47,112 nucleotides of DNA, from assembly GCA_020639115.1 (NCBI GenBank), contig JACKHG010000023.1, positions 1 through 47,112 on the forward strand, in the 5' to 3' direction. The stretch comes from Phycisphaerales bacterium. Its GTDB lineage: Bacteria > Planctomycetota > Phycisphaerae > UBA1845. Both the position numbers and the translations under genes were made by a program. Below are positions 24,107-31,890 of the stretch, one piece after another (position 1 is the first letter of the stretch; each line of letters begins with the position of its first letter). Under the pieces are notes generated by a model. The model did not search any database. It was given only the letters and a program-made list of their open reading frames with translations, and had not been told where the DNA came from.

Positions 24107-27093
24107 CCCCCGACGCCAAGCCGGCGAAGTCGCGCACGACGCGGCGGAAGAAGGCGGGCACGAAGAAGAAAACGACCGCGGCGAAGTCCGACAGCGGGAC
24201 CGCCGCGAGCACCGCGACGGACGTCGCGGTCGCGGAACCGAAGAGCGGAGCGACCACGGCTGCGCCGAAACGCAAACGGGCTCCGGCCCGGCGGAAGCGC
24301 AAGACAACGAAGGCCGAGACTGCAGCCGCAGCCGAAGCTGCCGCCGCGACCGAGGATCCGCCTGCTGCGGCCCCGGAGGCCCCCGTGGCTGATCCGGTAG
24401 CCGCGGAGCCGGTGACGGCTGAGCCTGCTGCGGCTGACCCGGTGGCGGCTGAAACGCCGCAGGAATCGCCTGCCCCGGCGGATGAGACTCCGGCGCCCTC
24501 GCGTCCCGCGACTCGGCGCACGGGCGTGCGCGGCCGGCGGTCGTCGGGCGGGTCGAGCGCGGCGAAGAACGGAGCCGCACAGGCGTCTGTTGAGCTTCGG
24601 TCGGCGTCGCCAACCCCCGCCAAGCCCGCGCCGTCCAGCAGCACCAGCGAGCCGAAGCGGCCCCCGACTCACGACATCGGAAGGACCGCCCCCGCACACC
24701 CAGTGGCGCGGCGGGCACCGGGACGCAGCGCGCCCTTCGGCGTCGGCCTGGAGTCGGAAGAAGGCGGGTCCATCACTCCACCACCGCCCGTTGCGGAAGC
24801 GCCTGTCGCGGAAGCGCCAGCCGCTCAGCAACCCTATCCCGCGCCTGCATCCGGCGGGCCGGCAACCGGCGAGCACGCAGAGCACGGCGAAGCGCCGGCG
24901 GGCGAAGGCACGCGGCGCAAGCGCTCGCGGCGGCGGAAGCGCTCGCGGCGTGGCGGCGGCGACCAGGGCAATCGCGGCGCGGCGCCGGTCGACGCCGGCG
25001 AGGCGAGCGGCGAGGCAGCGCATCCGACGGAGGCTGTGTCGGACGACGAAGCGCAGCATGGCGAGGAGTTGTTCGACCATCACGACGACGTTCACGGTGA
25101 TGACGCACATCTCGATCCGTCCGGCAAGTCGCGGTTGGTGCTGAAACCGCGGCCCCCACGGCGGGCGCGCGGCGGACGCAAACACAAACGGCGCCGCGGA
25201 GTCAATGGCGACGATGCGGGACATGCGGAACACGACGCCGTGGGCGCGAGCGCGGTCGCTGCGGAAGTGACGACCTCTCCAGCGGCTGCGGGCGACGCGT
25301 CGGCGCGGAGCAGCGAGGCAGCCACAGCCCGGGAGCTGGCGGACGATGCGACCGGTGAGATCGAGATCATCGACACGCCCACGGACGAGCGGAAGCGCGG
25401 CCGGCGCAAGCGGTCGCGCCGCAAGAAGAAGACGACGACGGCCACAACCGCAGGAGCGGCGGCCGAGGTCGAAGACGAGGATACGGGCGAAGAGGCCCCG
25501 CCGGCGGACGTTTCGCCGGAGCACATCATCGACCTGGAGCACGGGGTGGCCCGGCCGCTGAAGAGCGGGCGGGAGATGATCATCAACGTGACGGCGGGCG
25601 CGGAATGCCGGATCGCGATCCTGGAGAGCGGGCGGCTCGAGGAGCTGTACCTGGAGCGGCAGAGCAGCGCGTCGCACGTCGGCAACATCTACATGGGCCG
25701 GATCACGAACGTGGAGCCGAGCATCCAGGCGGCGTTCGTGGACTTCGGCCTGTCGAAGAACGGGTTTCTGCACATCTCCGACGTGCTGCCCAAGTATTTT
25801 CCCAACAACCGCGGCGAGCTGGAGCAGGTGGGCAAGAAGGTGCCCCGCCGCGACCGGCCGCCGATCCAGAAGTGCTTCCGCCGCGGCGACAAGGTGATCG
25901 TGCAGGTGGTCAAGGAGGGCGTGGGCACCAAGGGTCCGACGCTGACGACCTACCTGTCCATCCCCGGGCAGTTCATGGTGATGATGCCGGGCATGGACCG
26001 GCTGGGTGTGTCGCGGAAGATCGAGGACGACGCGGACCGGCGGCAGATGCGCGACCTGCTGGGGCAGCTCAACCTGCCTGAGGGGATCGGGTTCATCCTG
26101 CGCACCGCCGGGCTCAACCGCACGAAGCGCGAGCTGCAGAGCGATCTGAACTACCTCAACCGCCTGTGGAAAACCGTGGAGAAGCGGATCGAGGAAAAGG
26201 GCGCGCCCTGCGAACTCTACCAGGAATCCGACCTGGTGATCCGCACGATCCGCGACGTGTACACGTCGGAGTTCCAGCGGGTCATCGTGGACGACGGCGC
26301 CACCGCGCGGAAGGTGCGCGAGTTCCTGCGCATCGCCATGCCGCGCACCCCGGGCACCGTGATCGAGTACCGCCGGCCGGAGCCGATCTTCCACATCTTC
26401 GGGATCGAGGAGGAGATCGAGCGGATCCACTCGCGGCACGTGCCGCTGCCCTCGGGCGGATCGATCGTGATCGACAGCACGGAGGCGATGGTCGCGATCG
26501 ACGTCAACAGCGGGAAGTTCCGTGACCCGACGGACGCAGAGGAGACGGCGTACAAGATCAACCTGGAGGCCGCGGAGGAAATCGCGAGGCAGTTGCGGCT
26601 GCGGGACCTCGGCGGGCTGGTGGTCTGCGACTTCATCGATCTGCGGATGGACCGGCACAAGCGTGCGGTGGAGAAGGCGCTGCGCGACGCGCTGAAGAAG
26701 CACAAGGAGCGGGCGCGGATCCTGCGGATGAGCAAGTTCGGGCTGATCGAGATGACGCGGCAGCGGCAACGGCAGTCGATCAAGCGGAGCGTGTTCGTCG
26801 ATTGCCCGCACTGCAAGGGTGGCGGGCTGGTGAAGGCGCCGGAGTCGATGTCGCTGGAGGTGATCCGCATCCTGCAGTTGCTGGCGCACCGGCGCGAGGT
26901 GCGGCGGATCGTGGTGCGCTGCGCGCCGTCGGTGGCGTCGCTGGTGCTCAACGACCGGCGGGCGTTCATCTACGACCTCGAGCAGCGCAGCGGCAAGCGG
27001 ATCAGCATCCTGCACGACGCGGCGTTTGCGAGCGACCAGGTGCAGTACGAGTGCATCGATGATCGCGGGATGCCTTTGCCGGTGGACGTGTAG
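24070..27093 (+). CDS. rne: RNase E/G family endoribonuclease with long N-terminal extension
   Basis: A 1007-residue single-strand-specific endoribonuclease. The catalytic core starts at about Met503 (MIINVTAGAECRIAI). An S1 domain has VGNIYMGRITNVEPSIQAAFV. The metal-binding aspartates are D811 (VAIDVNSG) and D854 (VCDFIDL), exactly the spacing of E. coli D303/D346. The zinc-link C912-x2-C915 (DCPHCKG) is also correctly spaced. Residues 1-502 are an Ala/Pro-rich tail with repeated AEPVAA-type runs, four or more Arg/Lys clusters (for example RRKRSRRRKRSRRGGG) and acidic patches, probably RNA- and protein-binding disorder. The ATG at 24070 follows GGAG five bases upstream. Whether to call it rne or rng cannot be settled. 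Confidence 0.93.
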   Translation: MAREAAEPKSDVTPDAKPAKSRTTRRKKAGTKKKTTAAKSDSGTAASTATDVAVAEPKSGATTAAPKRKRAPARRKRKTTKAETAAAAEAAAATEDPPAAAPEAPVADPVAAEPVTAEPAAADPVAAETPQESPAPADETPAPSRPATRRTGVRGRRSSGGSSAAKNGAAQASVELRSASPTPAKPAPSSSTSEPKRPPTHDIGRTAPAHPVARRAPGRSAPFGVGLESEEGGSITPPPPVAEAPVAEAPAAQQPYPAPASGGPATGEHAEHGEAPAGEGTRRKRSRRRKRSRRGGGDQGNRGAAPVDAGEASGEAAHPTEAVSDDEAQHGEELFDHHDDVHGDDAHLDPSGKSRLVLKPRPPRRARGGRKHKRRRGVNGDDAGHAEHDAVGASAVAAEVTTSPAAAGDASARSSEAATARELADDATGEIEIIDTPTDERKRGRRKRSRRKKKTTTATTAGAAAEVEDEDTGEEAPPADVSPEHIIDLEHGVARPLKSGREMIINVTAGAECRIAILESGRLEELYLERQSSASHVGNIYMGRITNVEPSIQAAFVDFGLSKNGFLHISDVLPKYFPNNRGELEQVGKKVPRRDRPPIQKCFRRGDKVIVQVVKEGVGTKGPTLTTYLSIPGQFMVMMPGMDRLGVSRKIEDDADRRQMRDLLGQLNLPEGIGFILRTAGLNRTKRELQSDLNYLNRLWKTVEKRIEEKGAPCELYQESDLVIRTIRDVYTSEFQRVIVDDGATARKVREFLRIAMPRTPGTVIEYRRPEPIFHIFGIEEEIERIHSRHVPLPSGGSIVIDSTEAMVAIDVNSGKFRDPTDAEETAYKINLEAAEEIARQLRLRDLGGLVVCDFIDLRMDRHKRAVEKALRDALKKHKERARILRMSKFGLIEMTRQRQRQSIKRSVFVDCPHCKGGGLVKAPESMSLEVIRILQLLAHRREVRRIVVRCAPSVASLVLNDRRAFIYDLEQRSGKRISILHDAAFASDQVQYECIDDRGMPLPVDV

Positions 27094-27107
27094 GAATGAT
27101 GAACGCG

Positions 27108-27127
27108 GAATGATGAATGATGAATGG
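27108..27127. repeat. GAATGAT tandem array behind rne
   Basis: GAATGAT is repeated twice plus a partial unit, starting 15 bases after the rne stop; another GAATGATG is at 27094-27101. It is the reverse complement of the array at 11167-11194. Confidence 0.6.
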
Positions 27128-27180
27128 GGCGCAGTCGTCCAGCGGGCGCAGCGTGTCCGTGGCGATACGGGGATAGTCGT

Positions 27181-27537
27181 ATGACGCGGGTGATGAATGC
27201 TCGGGCTGGATGGGCGGTCGCAGCCTTGTTGTGCGCAGGGTTGGTTGCGGGGTGCGGGACCGGGGTTGGGGATACGCTCGGCGGGTTGGGGTTGTTTCCG
27301 GACGCGAGTTCGCTGACGCAGGAGGTGAAGGTGGCCTGCGACGGGGTGCTGACCGAGCAGGAGATGGTGACGGACCTGCTGGCGGCGCGGATCGACCGGG
27401 CGAACGGTTACACGAAGAGCGAGGAGCTGCTGAACGTCTCGACGAACTGCGCGCTGGATGCGGCGTTCAGCGGGGTCTCGGCGGGTGACTGCACAGCCTG
27501 CAAGACGGCGATTCTCGACCAGGTATACGGGCGATAG
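27181..27537 (+). CDS. Small lipoprotein of unknown function
   Basis: A 118-residue predicted lipoprotein. The signal MTRVMNARAGWAVAALLCAGLVAGC has the lipobox LVAGC. The mature part is short and acidic, with CDGVL, NCALD and DCTACK cysteines that may form two disulphides. I do not recognise the family. The start at 27181 was chosen because it gives a clean signal peptide; Met at 27193 is possible. It lies 87 bases downstream of rne on the same strand and is followed by a tandem repeat. Confidence 0.65.
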   Translation: MTRVMNARAGWAVAALLCAGLVAGCGTGVGDTLGGLGLFPDASSLTQEVKVACDGVLTEQEMVTDLLAARIDRANGYTKSEELLNVSTNCALDAAFSGVSAGDCTACKTAILDQVYGR

Positions 27538-27544
27538 TGAGTAA

Positions 27545-27584
27545 GGAAGTGGGAAAGTGGGAAAGTGCGAAAGTGAGAAAGTGA
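27545..27584. repeat. Eight-base tandem array (GAAAGTGN x5)
   Basis: Five units GGAAGTGG, GAAAGTGG, GAAAGTGC, GAAAGTGA and GAAAGTGA, starting seven bases after the lipoprotein stop. Confidence 0.75.
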
Positions 27585-27609
27585 GAACGGGGATGCGGTT
27601 CTTTGCGTC

Positions 27610-28197
27610 CTACCAGTTGCGGAGGTCGTCGCTGTTGGGGCTGGTGCTCTCGGACTTGCGGTTGGGGCCGGTGCTCCACAGGTCGTAGCCGGTCGTGTTG
27701 ACATTTCCCGGACAGCGGTATTGGAATTTCTCACCCCAGGGGTCGCGCAGTTCCTCTGGACTGCCCTCGAGATAGGGGCCTTGCCAACGGTCCTCGGTGC
27801 CGCCGGGGGCTGCAAACAGCGCGTCGAGACCTTCCGCGGTGGTCGGCAGTCGGGCCATGTCGATTCGAAAACGCTTGAGCGCGTAGGCGATGTCGCCGTT
27901 ACGCCCCACCGCTGCCTGCGCAATCTGGCTTTTCGCTTTGTCTGTGGACCGGGGACAACTGGGAATGCAGAATGCAACCATAATCGGCAAAAGCAGGATC
28001 CCGAGCCCCAGGAATACTGACTGCAACGTTCCATAAAATCGGAGGCGTGCGATAGACGTTCCCAGCGGGAGCAGGTCGCGCGGGCTGATGGCTGCTCCGC
28101 ATTCAGCGCATCGACCACCATCCATGGCATAGCCACAGCCTGGGCAGCAACCCCTCGGGCGATATGGGGTCGGTGTTGGGCATCGCGCGTTTGGCAC
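27610..28197 (-). CDS. Zinc ribbon plus membrane span fused to a GspG-like pseudopilin domain
   Basis: A 195-residue protein with an unusual order. An N-terminal zinc ribbon, CCPGCGYAMDGGRCAECG, is followed by one hydrophobic span (about residues 58-80, FLGLGILLLPIMVAF). The C-terminal ~95 residues match the globular domain of type II secretion major pseudopilins (GspG): LPTTAEGLDALF, then WQGPYLEGSPEELRDPWGEKFQYRCPG and YDLWSTGPN, ending in DLRNW. A standard prepilin peptidase site (G before F-T/S-L-x-E) is absent, so it probably is not processed like a pilin. GTG start at 28197; divergent from mutY, with the 167-base gap carrying no gene. Confidence 0.78.
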   Translation of the reverse strand: MPNARCPTPTPYRPRGCCPGCGYAMDGGRCAECGAAISPRDLLPLGTSIARLRFYGTLQSVFLGLGILLLPIMVAFCIPSCPRSTDKAKSQIAQAAVGRNGDIAYALKRFRIDMARLPTTAEGLDALFAAPGGTEDRWQGPYLEGSPEELRDPWGEKFQYRCPGNVNTTGYDLWSTGPNRKSESTSPNSDDLRNW

Positions 28198-28364
28198 ATT
28201 TACAGATACCGCGCCGAGCGGATCAGGTTGCGGACCGAATCGTGTGTGGCCCGGCTGATGCGACTCGCGCGGTGGCGATCAGCGCGATTCCCGGCGAATT
28301 GGGCTCGAGGCGGACGAGGTCCAGGATTCCCTTGGCGTGGCCGGTGGGCGCGTATAATGCGCGG

Positions 28365-29462
28365 ATGGCTGGCAGTGCTGCGCATGATATTGAGCCTTCT
28401 GCGATTCGTCGGCGGTTGCGGGCGTGGTATCGGCGCCATGCGCGGGACCTGCCCTGGCGGCGGCGCCGGGATGCTTATGCGATCTGGCTCTCGGAGATCA
28501 TGCTCCAGCAGACGCAGGTCGCCACGGTTATTCCCTATTTCGCGACGTTTCTGCAGGAGTTTCCGGAGGTGGCCGACCTGGCCCGGGCGGAGCGCAGCAC
28601 GGTGCTGCGGCTGTGGGCGGGTCTGGGCTACTACCGCCGGGCCCATCAACTGCACGCCGCGGCCCAGCACGTGGTGCGGGAGTACGGCGGGGAATTCCCC
28701 AAGACCGTGGAGGGGCTGCTGACGTTGCCGGGCGTCGGGCGGTACACCGCCGGGGCGATCGCCTCGATTGCGTTCGACTGCCGCGCGCCGATCCTGGACG
28801 GGAACGTCAAGCGGGTGCTGGCCAGGCTCACGGCCTCGCCCGCGTCGCCGGACGATCCGCGCGAGATCCGCCGGCTGTGGTCGCTCGCGGAGGCGTTGCT
28901 GCCACGGCGCGGCTCGGGCGACTTCAACCAGGCGCTCATGGATCTCGGCGCGACGGTCTGCACGCCGCGCGATCCGGACTGCGCCCGCTGCCCGCTCGCT
29001 CGCGACTGCGCTGCGCACCTGAGCGGGCGCACGGCGGAGATTCCCCGGCCGAAGGCGCGGGCCCGGGTCCAGCCGCTGAAGCTCACCTGCTTTGTCGTGA
29101 CCGCGGGCGATCGCGTGCTGCTGACCGAGCGGGCTGCGGGCGGCCTTTGGGCGGGTACGCAGGCGCTGCCGGCGGGTGAATCCGTGAATGGCAACGGCCT
29201 GCGCAGCGTGGCACGGGAGCTGCTGCCGGTGGCTGTCCTGCGGCGTATCCGCTCCTGGCAGCCGGCGGGCGAGGTTCGGCACCGCCTGACGCACCGCGAC
29301 GTCACGGTCGAAGTGCACGCGGCTGCCATTGCGCGCGTCCGCGTGCCAGCCCCCTACCGCTGGTCCGGTGACGGCGATCATCGCGTCCTCCCCACGGTGT
29401 TTCGCAAGGTGCTCCGGCTCGAGCATTTCCGCGAATTCTCCGGCGAAACCAGCCCGAAGTGA
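28365..29462 (+). CDS. mutY: A/G-specific adenine glycosylase MutY
   Basis: Removes adenine mispaired with 8-oxoguanine or guanine during base excision repair. The 365-residue protein has the helix-hairpin-helix LPGVGRYTAGAIASIAF, the catalytic Asp in PILDGNVKRVLAR and Glu in LSEIMLQQTQV, with the AGLGYYRRA loop. The [4Fe-4S] cysteines are C199, C206, C209 and C215 (C-x6-C-x2-C-x5-C). The C-terminal part has a NUDIX-like 8-oxoG recognition domain (VVTAGDRVLLTERAAGGLWAG), short and without the full hydrolase box, as expected in MutY. The start at 28365 is the Met before the conserved IRRRLRAWYRRHARDLPWR start; longer forms add unrelated sequence. Its stop is 62 bases before mnmA. Confidence 0.95.
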   Translation: MAGSAAHDIEPSAIRRRLRAWYRRHARDLPWRRRRDAYAIWLSEIMLQQTQVATVIPYFATFLQEFPEVADLARAERSTVLRLWAGLGYYRRAHQLHAAAQHVVREYGGEFPKTVEGLLTLPGVGRYTAGAIASIAFDCRAPILDGNVKRVLARLTASPASPDDPREIRRLWSLAEALLPRRGSGDFNQALMDLGATVCTPRDPDCARCPLARDCAAHLSGRTAEIPRPKARARVQPLKLTCFVVTAGDRVLLTERAAGGLWAGTQALPAGESVNGNGLRSVARELLPVAVLRRIRSWQPAGEVRHRLTHRDVTVEVHAAAIARVRVPAPYRWSGDGDHRVLPTVFRKVLRLEHFREFSGETSPK

Positions 29463-29524
29463 GGCCCGCGGACGCGCCGAACGGCGCACATCGACTGTCC
29501 CTGTCCGCCGACTATACTGTTCGG

Positions 29525-30676
29525 ATGTTCGCTTCTCCCCCATCCCGGCCGCCCCGCGAGACGAAGGTGCTCGTGGCCATGAGCGGCGGCGTCGACTCCA
29601 GCGTCAGCGCCTGCCTGCTCAAGGAGCAGGGCTACGACGTCATGGGCCTCTTCATGCGCGTCGGGGCGGAGCAACCGGAGGAGACGACCTGTACGCCGGC
29701 GTCCGCGGAAGGTGCCGCGGCAGTTGGCGAAGCAGCACGCACGCACCAGGGGTGCTGCAGCGCCGCGGATGCAGCCGACGCCCGCTTCGTCGCGGGTATG
29801 CTGGATATCCCTTTTTACGCGCTCAACTTCCAGGCGGACTTCGCCCGGATCATCGACTACTTTGCCGACGAATACGCCCGCGGGCGGACGCCCAATCCCT
29901 GCGTGCAGTGCAACACGTGGCTCAAGTTCGGCAAGCTGATCGACTACGCCGACGCGATCGGCGCGGACTACGTCGCGACCGGGCACTACGCGCAGCTTGG
30001 GCACGGCGAAAGCGGCATCGAGCTGCGGCGCGGGCGCGACGTGCGCAAGGACCAGTCGTACTTCCTCTTCGGCGTGCAGCGCGACATGCTGGCGCGGGCC
30101 ATGTTCCCGGTGGGCGGCCTGGCCAAGGACGCGGTGCGCGAGCACGCCCGCCGGTTCGGACTGCCGGTGACGGACAAGCCGGATTCGGTCGAGATCTGCT
30201 TCGTGCCCGATCGCGATTACGCCCGGGTGGTGCGCCGCGAGCGTCCCGACGCGTTCGTTGCCGGCGACATCGTCGACGACAGCGGCAAGGTCCTCGGCCG
30301 GCACGACGGGGTTGCGAATTTCACCATCGGCCAGCGCCGCGGTCTCGGGGTTGCGGCGGGCCGGCCCATGTACGTGACCAGCCTCGATGTGCTCAACCAC
30401 ACCGTGACGCTCGGGGAGCGCGAGGCCCTGCTGGCCCGCAGGCTTATCGCCCGCGACGCCAATTTCTTCGGCACGCCCCCCACCGACGCGTTCCGCTGCG
30501 CTGCGCAGATCCGCTACCAGCACCGGGCAGCCGCCTGCACCGCCCGGCTGGCAGCCGACGGCATGCTGACGGTGGCATTCGACGAGCCGCAGTCCGCGGT
30601 CACGCCGGGCCAGGCGGTCGTGCTCTACGACGGCGACCGGCTCCTGGGCGGTGGCTGGATCGATCACGCGGAATAG
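29525..30676 (+). CDS. mnmA: tRNA-specific 2-thiouridylase MnmA
   Basis: Thiolates uridine 34 of Lys, Glu and Gln tRNAs. The 383-residue protein has the PP-loop SGGVDSSVSACLL, the catalytic cysteine C129 (in NPCVQCN) and the second, persulphide-carrying C225 (in VEICFVPD), spaced 96 residues apart as in E. coli (C102/C199). GRHDGVANFTIGQRRGLGV is the other family signature. A ~25-residue insertion after GLFMRVG, rich in Ala/Glu, is unusual. The start at 29525 gives the normal N-terminus; a longer start at 29459 would overlap the mutY stop. Confidence 0.95.
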   Translation: MFASPPSRPPRETKVLVAMSGGVDSSVSACLLKEQGYDVMGLFMRVGAEQPEETTCTPASAEGAAAVGEAARTHQGCCSAADAADARFVAGMLDIPFYALNFQADFARIIDYFADEYARGRTPNPCVQCNTWLKFGKLIDYADAIGADYVATGHYAQLGHGESGIELRRGRDVRKDQSYFLFGVQRDMLARAMFPVGGLAKDAVREHARRFGLPVTDKPDSVEICFVPDRDYARVVRRERPDAFVAGDIVDDSGKVLGRHDGVANFTIGQRRGLGVAAGRPMYVTSLDVLNHTVTLGEREALLARRLIARDANFFGTPPTDAFRCAAQIRYQHRAAACTARLAADGMLTVAFDEPQSAVTPGQAVVLYDGDRLLGGGWIDHAE

Positions 30677-30794
30677 CCGCCCTGCCCTGCGAAAATTGGC
30701 CCGCAATAGAATCACAGGACAGTCGTTAGTAGCAGCGTAAGCCGGCGAGTCACCACCGCCGAACCACCTGAACCTTTGAAAGAGAGGTGCCGTC

Positions 30795-31691
30795 ATGCAG
30801 GTCGAGAATCGACTGAGGACCCCCGTGCGCGCTGCGGTCGTTGCCGGACTGGCAGGACTGATCAGCGTGGCATCCGTGGCTCGCGCCGCCAGCAACGTGG
30901 TGCGGCAAGCCGCATCCCCCGTGCAGCCCGTGATCGATCTCGCAGCCGTCGGGGCCAACGACGCGATCGATCTCGCCGTTCCGACGCTTCCGCAGGACGT
31001 GACGACGACGGGCGAATGCGGGGCAGCGTGCGCGACCCGCGGCCAGAACGTCGAGGCGCAGTGTCTGGCCAACGGCGGCGACGCCGAGGCCTGCGCGGCG
31101 CGGGCGCGCAACGCGCAGCAGCGCTGCGTCCACGAGTGCCAGGAGCGCGGGTGTCGCCATCGCTGCGACCTGCGTGCGCAGGAGGTGCGCCGCGCGTGCC
31201 TTGACGCGGGCGGAGCGGAGGACGTCTGCAATGACCAGGCGCGCCACTTCACCGAACATTGCCTCGCGGGTTGCGCGCCGCTGCAGGGGCGCGAGCTGTG
31301 CTACCTGATCGCGGACCGGCAACTCGCAAACTGTGTGAGCAACGGTCTGCCGGAAGCGCAGTGCGTCGCCGAGTCGGCGGACTTTCTCGAACGCTGCCTG
31401 AACGCCCCACCGGCGTCGTGTCCGGAGCGGTGCACGATCCGGGCGGACATCTTCGCCGAGCGGTGCGACATGAATCCGCCGCCTGACGTGGACTGCACGA
31501 CGGCGAGCGCGAACTTCCTCGACAATTGCCTGGCGGGTTGCCAACCGCCGAACTGCCTCGAGTTGTGCGGTGCGGAAGGACGCGACGCCCACCGCACGTG
31601 CATGGAGAACGGCGGCCGGCCGCCGGAGTGCCGGGCTGCAGCGGAGCAGGCGGTCGCGGCGTGCCGGGCCGATTGTGCCGGCGGCGAGTAG
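30795..31691 (+). CDS. Secreted cysteine-repeat protein: five 45-residue repeats with a mirror-symmetric six-Cys pattern
   Basis: A 298-residue exported protein that I do not recognise. The signal peptide MQVENRLRTPVRAAVVAG...ARA is followed by a ~40-residue linker. Five repeats then start at residues 75, 120, 165, 209 and 254. Each follows C-x3-C-x10-C-x9-C-x10-C-x3-C. Repeats 1, 2, 4 and 5 have all six cysteines; repeat 3 has Gly165 and Pro205 in place of the first and sixth. All 28 cysteines in the protein fall in the pattern. The pattern fits two short amphipathic helices joined by a turn, with three nested disulphides. GAGAGG lies seven bases before the ATG. It stands alone between mnmA and hom; role unknown. 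Confidence 0.85.
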   Translation: MQVENRLRTPVRAAVVAGLAGLISVASVARAASNVVRQAASPVQPVIDLAAVGANDAIDLAVPTLPQDVTTTGECGAACATRGQNVEAQCLANGGDAEACAARARNAQQRCVHECQERGCRHRCDLRAQEVRRACLDAGGAEDVCNDQARHFTEHCLAGCAPLQGRELCYLIADRQLANCVSNGLPEAQCVAESADFLERCLNAPPASCPERCTIRADIFAERCDMNPPPDVDCTTASANFLDNCLAGCQPPNCLELCGAEGRDAHRTCMENGGRPPECRAAAEQAVAACRADCAGGE

Positions 31692-31762
31692 GCGGCGGAC
31701 CTGGTGCGCAACCGGTCAAACCACCAACGCGACGAGTGCCGGGGGTGTCGTTCGGCTGACTT

Positions 31763-31785
31763 GGGCCGGGCGGCGCCCCCGGCCC
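31763..31785 (+). terminator. GC-rich hairpin between the Cys-repeat gene and hom
   Basis: GGGCCGGG-CGGCGCC-CCCGGCCC, a perfect eight-base stem, lies 72 bases after the Cys-repeat stop. No T-run follows, so it is only a candidate. The rest of 31692-31890 holds no gene. Confidence 0.35.
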
Positions 31786-31890
31786 GCGTATGCGCCGCAG
31801 TTGCCGGGCCGCGCCGCTTGAAGGCTGGATTTCGCTGCCGTACAGTGGCGGCTGCGATGGATTCACCGGCCTTAGGCAAGATGATACGCC

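Noticed and set aside
23731..27015. A 1094-residue frame antisense to the RNase E/G gene.
   Set aside because: It is an artefact of the high GC content and Arg/Ala-rich sense strand; the sense gene has all catalytic motifs.
27538..27600. A CRISPR-like array suggested by repeats after the lipoprotein.
   Set aside because: The units are eight bases with no spacers, and no cas gene is nearby.
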